Positions 24,539 to 34,722 of a stretch of DNA of 64,000 nt are shown here, one piece after another. Each line of letters starts with the position of its first letter. Within the stretch, counting starts at the first letter, position 1. Location of the stretch: assembly GCA_019022495.1 (NCBI GenBank), contig JAFEKR010000001.1, positions 7,564,001 to 7,628,000 of the forward strand, given 5' to 3'. The notes beneath the pieces were generated by a model. That model was not told the origin of the DNA and searched no databases. It saw only the letters and a program-made list of their open reading frames with translations. Origin of the DNA: Epichloe hybrida. Lineage: Eukaryota > Ascomycota > Sordariomycetes > Hypocreales > Clavicipitaceae. A program made the position numbers and the translations under genes.

Positions 24539-25501
24539 ATGGGTCGAAGAAAGATTGAGATCAAGGCAATCAAAGATGATCGAAATCGATCAGTGTACGC
24601 CCTCTTCTTCTGCACAATGCTCGCGCGCGCAATGACTGCATGACTAACCAGAGCTTTCAGAACGTTTTTGAAACGAAAAGGAGGACTGTTCAAGAAGGCG
24701 CATGAACTCTCTGTCCTCTGTTCCGTCGATGTCGCGGTATTCATTTTTGGAAATAACAAAAAACTCTACGAATATTCGTCTACCGACATGCGCGACCTGA
24801 TTAGCCGACACCAATATGTGAGTGCGCAGCAACAACTTGCTCCAAACACGGCGTGTATCGGACTGCTTCTTGGGTGTGGGAAGGGGGTGGAATCAACAAA
24901 GCGAAAACACGCTAACTTTGGATACTAGCATGGCGGTCCAAACGAACATAAAGGGCCGGGTGATTTCAACGGTGGAAACGACGACGACGACGACGATGAT
25001 GGCGACGGTACCCCCCCGAGAGGGCATGACGGCCTCGAGCATCATCAAATGATGCCTCCTCAGTTCCACGGCCATCCCCAACCGCCATTTCCCCATATCC
25101 GCCACCACACTGCTTCGGCATCACCGCCCATCCCCAATGGCGGCCCATTTCAAGGACAACCAGCTCATCTAGCTCATCCAGGCCATCCAGGCCATCCTGG
25201 GCCTCGAGGAAACACTCCACAACCAACAATGGGATCGCGGCCTGTTTCAAGAAATGATGTGCGGAGAATGGGGCCAAGTATGGTTTCCCAACCTCATGGT
25301 GCTCATCCGGGAATCTCCTATATGCCGACTCCTCCCATCTATCAACCATCCGCTCAGCCCGGAGTATCTGGTCAACAGCCACCTTCGCAGTACTCATCGT
25401 ACCCTCAGCAGCAGCAGCAGCAGCAGCAGCAGCCGCTACCGCCGCCCCCTCCGCATCAGCAACAGCAGCAGCAGCAACAACAAGAACAACAGCAACAGCA
25501 A

Positions 25502-25542
<41 letters not shown>

Positions 25543-26929
25543 TCAGCATCAGCATCAGCAACAACAAGAACAAAAGCAACAACAAGAACAACAACAGCAG
25601 CAGCAGCAGCAACAAGAACAACAACAGCAACAGCAACAGCATCAACAACAACCTCCACAGCAAGCTCCGTACATGGATGATCGCCGACCTTCAATTCCTC
25701 CAGGTTATACGCCACAACCAACGCCTTCTCAGACCATACCCACGATAATGCGGACAGAACCCCCACCGTCACAAGCCAATACTCACCACCAAATGCCTCC
25801 GCTGCATCCGGGACAGCACATTCCCCCCCCTCCGCATCCTGAGCGACGTCCTCAAGATCCGCAGCCGCCCCCTCCCTTTGATGTCAAGGTAGAACCGTCA
25901 GACCGACCACAGCGGCCACTTTTGAACACGGATATGGCCATAAAGAAATTGCCCCAGAAGAAATCTCATAGCATATTCACTCCCATTGAAGAAAACCGAT
26001 CTATTTTATCACAGCATCTAGCCTCATTTGCAAGCGAGTCACAAGGAGCAAAACCAGACTCTGCTGCTGCGGGACACAACCGCTCACAGTCTGTTGACGT
26101 CACGGCTCGCGGAGGGTCGTCAGCGTCACCTCAACTGAAAAGGTTGAGCGTTTCGAATAGCCTGGAGAAAGCTCGAGCCGCATCGGTTTCATCATGTGGC
26201 GCGGATAGTCCATTCATCCCCCCGTCAAGGTCGAACAGTCTCAAAAACGGGGGTTCTGGTGCCGCGTCTCGGCCGAGGGGTCCCCGACTCACGGTCCAAA
26301 TTCCCGATGGCGCGTCTGAGCCTGGGAGCGCTGGTGCCGAGTCCAAATCACCACATGGCTCCGCCATCACTCCCACCCAAGCCCCGAGACACAACTCTGT
26401 CGTTCTGCCGCCTCCGCCGCCGTCACCATCGGCATCTGCATCTGCGTTGCTCTCAGCTGGAGCGTCAGGGCCTCGGAATCCATTCGCTCGACCCCCGCCG
26501 CAGCAAACCGTCAATGGCGAGACACCCGTGTCTGCCCTTCCCTCGAGATTCCTCCATAACGAGTTGCTGCCTAGTCCCAGCAGCTTTTATCCAGAGTGGC
26601 ATTTTCGCGGGAACGACAGCAATACGCTGCCCAGCCCTCTGAACTTTGCCACCCCTGTAGTAGGGACGGGGCCAAGCTTTTTGAGAGACGACAATCACGG
26701 CAATGGAGGCAACAATCCCAGCACTACGACGAGTAACAACAGCAATAGCAGCACAACGTCCACAGCGGCTACGACGGCTGGCACAACAGCGACAAGCGGC
26801 GCTGGGCCCAGTTCTGGCCCCCCAGGGTTAGCGAAACGCAAGAGCCCCGACTGTGAAGGCATCCGCCACGGCGAAGACGCACACGGGGGAGCAAACGAAG
26901 CAAAGAGACTGAAGGTCGAAAATACTTAA
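24539..26929 (+). CDS. RLM1: MADS-box (MEF2/RLM1-type) transcription factor with poly-Q tract
   Basis: Three exons: 24539-24594, 24661-24817 and 24929-26929; 737 residues. Residues 1-60 are a textbook MADS box starting [11 protein letters not shown] with [19 protein letters not shown], followed by a short MEF2-type extension. Both introns split the DNA-binding region and both have CTAAC branch sites. The rest is low-complexity: an Asp run, Pro-rich stretches, a Gln-rich tract at about 230-316 with a pure run and QH/QE mixtures, and a basic C-terminus that could be a nuclear signal. In fungi, RLM1/MIG1 acts downstream of the Slt2/Mps1 cell-wall-integrity MAP kinase, controlling wall stress genes and, in pathogens, infection. 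That pathway link is family knowledge; docking sites were not verified. The symbol denotes the orthologous group, not a confirmed name in this species. Confidence 0.88.
25404..25662. repeat. CAG/CAA-rich coding repeat (poly-Q)
   Basis: Trinucleotide-rich stretch inside the MADS-box gene, in frame for Gln with interspersed His, Glu and Pro codons. Mixed CAG/CAA use suggests an older tract that would be less prone to slippage than a pure CAG run. Confidence 0.9.
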
Positions 26930-27621
26930 GGGTTCGATGCATTGGCAAAAGGGGAGGGGGGGGGGGAGTTGATTTTGTGCTGGGGTCTTGCGGAATGGGG
27001 CGAACTGTAACTCTGCCACTTATACGTTGATACCCTTTTTCTTTGATGAACATGGTGACAGCATTCAATACGAATGGTTTGAAGAAGCTGGCAGATTTCT
27101 TCATTTTTTATGTTGTCCGGATGTGCTTGGGTCGGCATTTGTCATCTTTTTCGTCTCCATTCTATTCATTGTATTGTCTTGTCTTGTTGCTGCGGCCTCT
27201 TTCTTGTTCCAATGTTCAGATGTCTCAAATGATGTCACGGCAAATTTCCTACTTGGGAGCGGTGCGCAGAAGAAGGAAGGCAGCAACCGAAAAAATCAGT
27301 CTCATGTATGCTAGGCATCTGCTGGGACTCGTTGTCGGTGGCGAGATGGGATGCCAAAAAAGCATGTGATGGGTTAAGGACGGTTCACCTGTATTCAGAT
27401 GATGAGTTGCATATGGAGCTCAGCATGATGGGTGTGTATCGAGTGTGGGCGTCGAGTGACAAAAAAAAAAAAAAAAACGAGGCTGGTTCCGAACGGATTA
27501 TGATAGTAATACCTCCGGGAGTATAACAAGCTAGAATTAGAACCGGGCGAGTCAAAATTTCGCGAAACCCCCATGACAAAACTTGTCGAAGCCAAGCCGT
27601 CCCGAACTAAAAAAAAATCAC
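26930..27621. other. Convergent spacer between the MADS-box and FAS1 genes
   Basis: About 690 bp between convergent stops. A G-run lies at 26950-26967 and an A-run near 27461-27477. T-rich stretches at 27100-27190 fit a 3' untranslated region. No gene is seen. Confidence 0.5.
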
Positions 27622-28387
27622 TCACTCGTGATTCAAGACGCCTTTCAGGAACCACTGTTGTCATGATACAAAAATCACGTATCTTAATCAGCTGTTGCCG
27701 ACGCGTCGACGGAGTGAGTAAGAAGGGGGGGGAGGGGAAACCTACCAGCTCCCCGTTCGCAACCCGAGCAGCCACCCTGTCCACCTCGACCTCATCCGGC
27801 AGCACGACCCTCTTGCCGTCCCGTGCCCGCTTCTCCCACCAGATCTGCCTGCCCGCCAGGGTCGTCGCCCTTGTCCCCTGCTCCCAGGGCGACGGGGCCA
27901 CGACGAGGTGGGCCTCGACGAACCTGGCGAGGTTCCTGCCGGCGCGGTCGCGGCCGGACGGTCCGTCGTAGTCGTGGTCGGAGGCGGAGGGCGACTCCCA
28001 CGGCTTGCGGGGGAGGTCGTCGATGGCGCGGTTGAGGGGCGCGAGGACGGTGACGGCGGTTTCGCTGGCTGCGAGGGAGGAGAGGAGAGTGGCTGTTGGG
28101 GAGCGGAGGCGCGTGAGGGAGGAGAAGGAGGATACGGAGCGCTGGGGACCGATGGCGTCGGCTAGGGAGATGGAGGATTGGGGCCGCGGAGCGTATCTGT
28201 CTGCTTCGGGGGGGGAGGAGGAGGAGGAGGAGGACGGGGGTGGTGATGATGATTGTGTACGGGAGGACGGGTTCAGGGTTTTGATCCTCGGCGGCGGAGG
28301 CGGAGGCGGAGGAGGCTGGTCGGAGGAGGTCTTGGTCTCTTGTCCGGGGGGTTGGGCGGGGAGGGACTGCTTGTCGGAGGGGCGCAT
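27622..28387 (-). CDS. FAS1 (fasciclin-like) domain protein
   Basis: Two exons, 28387-27746 and 27654-27622. The 91-bp intron has GTAGGT/CAACAG ends; the 11-codon second exon (including the stop) completes the family ending, ELWFLKGVLNHE. The FAS1 core is recognisable from VTVLAPLNRAIDDLPRKPWE through NLARFVEAHLV to VEVDRVAARVANGEL, as in fungal single-FAS1 proteins related to yeast YDR262W, usually vacuolar or secreted. Residues 1-80 are Pro/Ser-rich low complexity. Odd: I see no signal peptide at the first ATG. The frame is open upstream to about 28490 through TTG codons, so the true N-terminus, possibly on another exon, may be missed. FAS1 domains mediate adhesion in other systems; the function here is unknown. 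Confidence 0.72.
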
Positions 28388-29533
28388 GATGTTGCTGGTG
28401 CTGCTGGATGAATATATCAATCTAAGGACGGATTCCGTATGTTGCGAAGGGCCGAAGGGGGGGAAATGGAGGTTGGGAAGGGAAGCTTAGTTACGGTCAC
28501 GAGAGGGCTGCCAGATCGGGAAGCTCGCGGCGGTGGCTACCCCGCTTGAGGGTTTTTCCTTTTTTTTTTTTTTTTTCTTGATGGGAGAGGAAGGGCGTTT
28601 TGGAATTCCACAGTCGGGTCGTGGAAGCCACTTGTCAGACCAGCAGAAAGCCGAACTTTGAAACGAAAAGGGGATCATCTCCGCATTGTCCCATCCGCGG
28701 CGGCTTGTTTTAATATCCCCAACTTGTTCTCGCTTTTCCCCCAGACTGCGCCGGCGCCACTTTGCACCAGCTTGCAAGTCTCCGATGGTCCGAATTCCAG
28801 CGGGGGAATGCGATCCATTTTGTACGCAGCGTCTTGTGATTCACTAGAGTGCGCTGTCGACTTTGTTCAGAATGCGTCAAGAGCCCTTTTCTTCCCTTCA
28901 CATGTGAAAGCCGACGCGTAAAACATAAAAGTCTCCATGTACGGACTACATGTACATGTACGGAGTAGTAGCACGCATTGTGGGCTGCGAGTCGCTCACG
29001 AGGTCGTCCTTGGGGGGGAGGGGCGCGGCCGCAACGGGGTGGGGGTGGGTGTTGAAGGAATGGGGGGGGCGGAGAGCCAATGAGGGCGGCACCGTTTTTG
29101 GTCAACTGGATGACTTGGGCTCCTTATTGGGTGGCGAACCGAGGGTACCTGGTGGTGCCATGTAGATTGCGCCGAGAGGCTCGGTACCTCGCCCTGCATC
29201 TGTGGGGAGCGTTGGACTTCACATGTCAGCTCTTTTCCCTTCACGCGCCAACTTGGTGTTTGCCTTTGTGCGAAAAGAGAGATTAGCACGCACGTGGCCG
29301 CAATTGGAGAAGTCCTTTTTTTCTGTGATGGATTGATATGCGGCTCATCGTGCGGCGTCCCGGCAAAGGGCCGGACCAGCAAGAGCGTGAATGGCTTGCC
29401 ATTGACCATTGACTGCAATCTGGGAGCGAAAAACCGGAAAGCCATTTATTTACAAACATGTAAAATATCTGGTGAAACTGGGCTGTCCGTTCCCCGTTGC
29501 CCCGTCGGCTGTGGCTGTGGCTGGCCACGGATG

Positions 29534-29563
<30 letters not shown>
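29534..29563. repeat. Poly(A) tract, 30 bases
   Basis: Uninterrupted run of 30 A on the plus strand in intergenic DNA. One of several homopolymers in the window (others near 22371, 27462, 28560, 32802, 34687, 44444, 45255 and 45935). Confidence 0.95.
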
Positions 29564-29564
<1 letters not shown>

Positions 29565-30028
29565 CGAGTCGGAGATGCCGGCTGAGAAGAGGGCCAGGCC
29601 AGGCAGGCACGACCACAAGGTGCTGTCGTGTTTGCCACGTTCGTTCATGACGGTCTGCTGCCGATTTGTCTACTTGTTATTACTAATTATGGAGTACATA
29701 TGCTCCCTTTTGAATTCCATGGTCAGCAACATGTCCATCCTCGTGGTCAAGATTGACCGTCCCGTTGACGCCACCAGGAGGACTCGCCACCTGCCGTGGG
29801 GCGTCTCCAGCTTTCCGAAGCAAGTACAGGCCACTCACTGGCTCCCCAGAGTCTCCGCTGCACGCCCCCCCCGCGAATCCCAATGACCAGTGCTTTTTGG
29901 CTTTTGCGGCAACAGACCGCCCCTGCCCACTCCCACTTGTTGGCACTGTCAAACATCGACCTCGGTTGTCTGGAAGTCTGGAAGTCTGGAGTGGGCTGTT
30001 TGCCTCCCCGTCCTCGGCGCAAACTAAA

Positions 30029-30072
30029 CCCATTCCACCCATTCCACCAATTCCACCAATTCCACCCATTCC
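30029..30072. repeat. Short imperfect tandem repeat (CCATTCCAC-like)
   Basis: Four to five imperfect 9-10-bp units of the type CCATTCCAC or CAATTCCAC, about 240 bp upstream of the fumarate reductase start codon, in its likely promoter or leader. Confidence 0.85.
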
Positions 30073-30313
30073 CACGCACGCCCCAGAACCTCTTAAAACT
30101 CCCGTCGCCGAGATCTTTCTCCTGCCGCTTCTTCTCTTCTTCTCTCCTCTTTCCCATCATCTCCGTCTTGCCCCTCTTCTTATTCTTTACTCACAAACAA
30201 CACCCGCCGTGTATCTTTGCCAGCTCTTCCATCGTCCTACGAGCGCAAACAACGGCATCACCTCGCTTTTCCTTGGCTTCACCACATCTCACACAACCTC
30301 ATTCACATTCACA

Positions 30314-32643
30314 ATGGCTCCCAGTGTCATCGTTGTCGGTGGTGGCTGTAAGTTTCTTGGCTCGCCCTCATCTTTCACGAGTCTGAAAAGTCGTGGCGCC
30401 GTTGGAAGATTGGCACCTGCTTGCTCGTTTGAACTGAGCTGCACTTCGGGCCACTTTGGCGAGAACCAGCTGCAGTGTTCGGGGAAGCCTTGTGTCAAGA
30501 AGAATCATTCGCCACGCCGCGTTCCATCATTTTGGGTTTCGAGACTAATCAGATGTTCTGGGATGTAGTGTCTGGCCTGAGTGCTGCTCACACCATCTAC
30601 CTCGCTGGTGGCAACGTCGTTCTCCTGGATAAGCAGGGTAAGTCCGAGCAACAACAGCGTACTGGAGTTCGTAGCCGCTTTTTTATCAAGTGCTAACATG
30701 ATGGGTTTTTCGCGCTTCACAGGTTTCTTCGGAGGCAACTCCACCAAGGCCACATCAGGTATCAACGGTGCCTTGACCAGAACACAGGTCGACCACAAGA
30801 TTGGCGACAGTGTCAAGCAGTTCTACGAGGATACCCTAAAGTCGGCCCGTGACAAGGCTCGTCCCGACTTGATCAAGGTCCTCACCTACAAGTCCGCCGC
30901 CGCCGTTGAGTGGTTGCAAGACGTCTTCGACCTCGACCTCACTCTGGTCTCCCGTCTCGGGTAAGTTTTCATGCATCCCGCTCTGAATTTTTGGACGCTA
31001 CGGCGCCTCCTCTTCAATCAAGGGAACCTGTTGAACCTGTTGAACCGTGGCCGCCGTGTCAATAAGAAACAAGACTAATAACAACAACCTGCAGCGGTCA
31101 CTCACAGCCCCGAACCCACCGTGGTCACGATGCCAAGTTCCCTGGTATGGCCATCACCTACGCCCTCATGCAGCGTATTGAGGAGCTCGCCGAGAACGAG
31201 CCCCACCGAGTGCAGATCATCAAGAAGGCCCGCGTCACCGCGCTGAACAAGCAAGACAACAAGGTCACTGGTGTCACGTACGAGGTTGACGGCAAGTCTG
31301 CCTCTGCCGAAGGCCCTGTCATTCTCGCCACTGGTGGTTACGCCGCCGACTTTGGCGAGACGTCTCTGCTCCAGAAGCATCGTCCCGACACCATGGGCCT
31401 CGCTACTACCAACGGCACCCACGCCACTGGTGACGGTCAGAAGATGGTCATGGCCATTGGCGGTAACGGCATCGACATGGACAAGGTCCAGGTCCACCCT
31501 ACCGGTCTCGTCGACCCCAAGGATCCCGGCTCCAAGTGGAAGTTCTTGGCCGCTGAGGCTCTCCGTGGTGAGGGTGGTATCCTTCTCAACGGCGATGGCG
31601 ACCGATTCTGCGATGAGCTCGGCCACCGCGACTACGTCTCTGGCATGATGTGGAAGGAGAAGGACAAGAACAAGTTCCCCATCCGCCTCGTCCTCAACTC
31701 CAAGGCCTCCAAGACCCTTGACTTCCACACCCGTCACTACTCTGGACGTGGCCTCATGCGCAAGATGACCGGCAAGGAGCTGGCCAAGGAGATTGGCTGC
31801 AGCCCCGACCACCTTCAGAAGACTTTCCAGACCTACAACGCCATCGCCGAGGGCAAGCAGAAGGACCCATGGGGCAAGAAGTTCTTCCACAACCTGCCCG
31901 TCGACATCAACGACGACTTCCACGTCTCCCTCATGGAGCCCGTCCTGCACTTCACCATGGGTGGTATTGAGATTAATGACAAGGCCCAGGTCCTCAACCA
32001 GGACAAGAAGCCCTTCGAGGGTCTCTTCGCCTGTGGTGAGCTGGCCGGTGGTGTCCACGGTGCCAACCGTCTCGGTGGCTCCTCCTTGCTCGGCTGTGTC
32101 GTCTACGGCCGAGTCGCTGGTGACACTGCCAGCAACTACCTGTTCCAGCAGGCCCTCTCCGGAGCTGGTGCCGCCGGCTCCGCCGCCCAGCGTCTCGGCC
32201 AGATCTCTCTTCACCTCGATCCCTCTGCTCCTGGCAAGCTGACCGTCGAGTGGGCCAATGGTGGCTCGGGCTCCGGTGCTGCTGCCACTGCCCAACAGGC
32301 CGGCGCTGCTCCTGCTGCCGCCGCTCCCGCCGGTGAGTCCGCCGCCAAGGCCTCCAAGCCCGACCCCAAGGCCTTCAAGGTCCCCGACACCGAATACACC
32401 ATGGAGGAGGTCGCTAAACATAACAAGGAGAACGACCTGTGGGTGGTGGTTAAGGGCGTGGTCATGGACCTCACCCACTGGCTCGACGAGCACCCCGGCG
32501 GTCCTCAGGCCATCAAGAACTTCATGGGCCGTGATGCCACCGAGGAGTTCGAGATGTTGCACGACGACGAAGTTATCCCCAAGTACGCTCCTGAGCAGGT
32601 CATTGGCCGCGTCAAGGGTCAGGAGGTGACTCTTGAGATCTGA
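30314..32643 (+). CDS. Fumarate reductase (Osm1/Frd1-like) with C-terminal cytochrome b5 domain
   Basis: Flavoprotein that reduces fumarate to succinate, reoxidising FADH2/NADH when oxygen is low. Four exons: 30314-30347, 30569-30637, 30723-30960 and 31095-32643; 629 residues. The first exon is only 34 bp and ends within the FAD-binding motif VIVVGGGLSGLSAA. The flavoprotein domain runs to about 475 with ATGGYAADF, VQVHPTGLVDP, the HRDYVSG catalytic segment (Arg292) and GGVHGANRLGGSSLLGC. An Ala/Gly/Pro linker leads to a cytochrome b5 fold (about 545-625) with haem ligands His580 (HPGG) and His603. Fusion to b5 is usual in filamentous fungi, whereas yeast Frd1/Osm1 lack it. No targeting signal is evident, so I infer a cytosolic form. 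Third positions are GC-rich, as in highly expressed genes, which creates a long antisense ORF. Confidence 0.95.
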
Positions 32644-33360
32644 ACGAGTTTATCCCATGAAGTGGAATGAATTTGTTCGGGTATCTTGAGACGAGCCAGC
32701 CTGATCAGGCTTTTGTGTACTATGACGACATATGGTGAAAGCAGAGTCTGAAGGGAGGGGGGTGTCTACTTCTCCACACATTTTTCTGTCCTTTGTGACA
32801 AAAAAAAAAAAAAAAACAAGAACAGGTTCACATTCTGCACATGGAATCATGAATCACAACCAGAGAAGCTGCTCGTGGGATAGTCGTTTGACGGGCAAGA
32901 AAGAAGAGCTAGAGATTGAGAGTAAACAACAGGCGAAGTTTGTTGCTCTATCTGAGCATTATCCGCATTCGGTCCCGGCTTATTTTGTTTGGGCAGCACG
33001 GTCGCTGAAGGCGCAATTGGATACTCATTTTGGCGGGATTTTTTCTTCTTCTAGTTTGTACTGATAGCTTATGTCTTGATCAATCTACACATATGAACAA
33101 AGTCGCTTCTTTATTGAATTTGATGTGATTTGGGTGCTGGCAGCATTTATGTGACATGAACAACAGGATTGCGGGTGGTCACCCTCGGGAACTCATTGCC
33201 GTCTGGGCGATTGAGAAATTGAGAATGCGATGCGCTACGTCGCGGACCAGGAACACATGCGGTTTCATCTTGTTGGACTTTGTATCTGGGTGGCGAGAAC
33301 AAGGGCAATTCCCCAAGGCACGGCAATCTGTATTGTATCTACATGGCGGTCTTGTCGTGA
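32644..33360. other. 3' flank of the fumarate reductase gene, no gene seen
   Basis: About 700 bp. A15 run near 32801. The stretch 33150-33360 may belong to the retroelement remnant that follows, but no domain can be named in it. Confidence 0.4.
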
Positions 33361-33500
33361 CTCATCAAAGAGATGATCGCCGACGGCCTCACAAAGCCGC
33401 TCACAGGAAAGGCCTTTACGAGCTTCAGAGACGCCTTGGGGCTCGTACGCCTTCCAGATGGTATGCTTGGAGAGGAACCGAAGGGGCAGGCATTATCCTG
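33360..33500 (+). mobile_element. Ty1/copia retrotransposon remnant (C-terminal end of the polyprotein)
   Basis: One plus-strand frame reads KEMIADGLTKPLTGKAFTSFRDALGL and ends at a stop near 33500. This is the signature at the end of copia-type polyproteins, just after RNase H ('...ADGLTKPL...F...LG'). A stop lies immediately upstream in the same frame and other frames are needed to continue, so the element is 5'-truncated and frameshifted. No gag, integrase or reverse transcriptase core is visible nearby. Confidence 0.7.
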
Positions 33501-33563
33501 AACACCCTGCTACTGACACAGACTCTTGGCAGATTAACTAGATTGATAACTAATTAATGCGGA

Positions 33564-33594
33564 TTGATTTGATTTGATTTGATTTGATTTGATT
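33564..33594. repeat. (GATTT)n microsatellite
   Basis: Six tandem copies of the pentamer GATTT between the copia coding remnant and its putative 3' LTR. Confidence 0.95.
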
Positions 33595-33666
33595 AGAGTG
33601 AAGAATTTATCTTACTAGATAGATGACAGGAAACCTCTCTTTTACACGTCTCCTGGGGGGCGTGTG

Positions 33667-33900
33667 TTAGAGCCACCTCCCTTTATCACACGATAAGTCT
33701 GGGCGCTTAACTGTCTGAGACACGAGGTCCTAGAGTCCTAGTCTCTTTCCGCCGTCCGGCACCTCAGTAGTTTATGTACGTAGTATATTTGATATGGGTA
33801 GATTACACAAGGGTCCCTTTAGTGCAGGCACATGGCTATTTAAGTAGCCGTCCACACCCCTCTTACAGCGGGTTGTTGCCGTTGAATTCGATCGCGAGGT
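33667..33900 (+). mobile_element. Putative 3' LTR of the copia remnant (end not defined)
   Basis: Directly after a purine-rich run (CTGGGGGGCG, a possible polypurine tract) the sequence begins TGTTAGAGCC, a typical 5' LTR terminus with TG. A TATTTAAG word near 33838 could serve as its promoter. I cannot find a matching second LTR, and the right boundary is a guess, so this rests on position and terminal sequence only. Confidence 0.4.
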
Positions 33901-34684
33901 CTGCCCACGCGCAACCGTACTCCAGGGCCCCTTTCTGCGGCTTCGGGATATGCTGTGGTGCCGGGCGTTGAAGGTGCCCGCGATAAGTTGTGAGGCAGCA
34001 AAGGAGATGTCTGGCCTTATGACGATCGTTAGGGTACAGCAGGGGTGCCGACTAGCGATTGATACCCCCTCTTCAGGTCCTTTGTGCTAACTTTGCCGTC
34101 GTAGGAATCAACTTGAATACCTGTTATAGGGGCTATCAGCTTCCTAATTGGGAACCTCCAAGCCGAATTTGACAGAGATGGCGAAAACAGACGACTATGG
34201 CTTAATCAGAAGTCCTGTTGGAACAAAGCAGCGATCAAATTCGGCAATAGCAACCGCCGGGTTTCGTGAGGCCATCCCGGCAGCGTGATTCGAGGTCCGT
34301 GGTCCGTGGTCAACCTTGACGGTGGGTTGTCTCGTGGTTGTTGCACTTGCTTTCGCAAAGCTCCGGATACTTAATCCGTAAACGTGGTGGAAGGAGTGCC
34401 TTCGGAACTTGATGTCCTCTGGTTGGTTCTTGGACTTTTCTATATGCGACGTCTGCTTTGCGGGAACCTACAACGGCGACGGCAACGGCAACGGATCCGT
34501 CGAAGAACCCCTTTCCTTTCCATGACACCGGCGCACGGGGCAGGGGCACGAACCGCCTCTCCTCCGTTTTGGAGACAACGTGGGGGTCTGCTTGTAACTT
34601 TTATCTATCGTCGCCTTGAAAATCCATCCTTTGTATTTCTCGTACATCCCTGAACCGGTAATTTGATTATTGATGACAGGGGCT

Positions 34685-34722
<38 letters not shown>

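Larger units (their letters stand above)
28388..30313. promoter_or_regulatory. Divergent intergenic region between the FAS1 and fumarate reductase genes
   Basis: 1.9 kb with no supported gene. Contents: T17 near 28560, the 9-mer TACGGAGTA at 28959-28967, a 30-base A run at 29534-29563, and a short tandem array of 9-10-bp units related to CCATTCCAC at 30029-30072. From about 30080 the plus strand is pyrimidine-rich, consistent with the leader of the fumarate reductase gene. Confidence 0.5.

Noticed and set aside
23865..24635. 256-codon plus-strand ORF upstream of the MADS-box gene
   Set aside because: It overlaps the MADS-box start in another frame, is Ser/Leu/Arg-rich from pyrimidine-rich leader sequence, and resembles no protein.
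31102..32562. 486-codon minus-strand ORF opposite the fumarate reductase gene
   Set aside because: It mirrors a GC-rich, strongly codon-biased sense gene; its Gly/Val/Leu/Glu-rich content is what the antisense of such codons produces. The sense strand has full family conservation.
33156..33557. 133-codon ATG ORF at the copia remnant
   Set aside because: The recognisable copia C-terminal sequence is in a different frame, so this ORF is a frame shadow within a decayed element.
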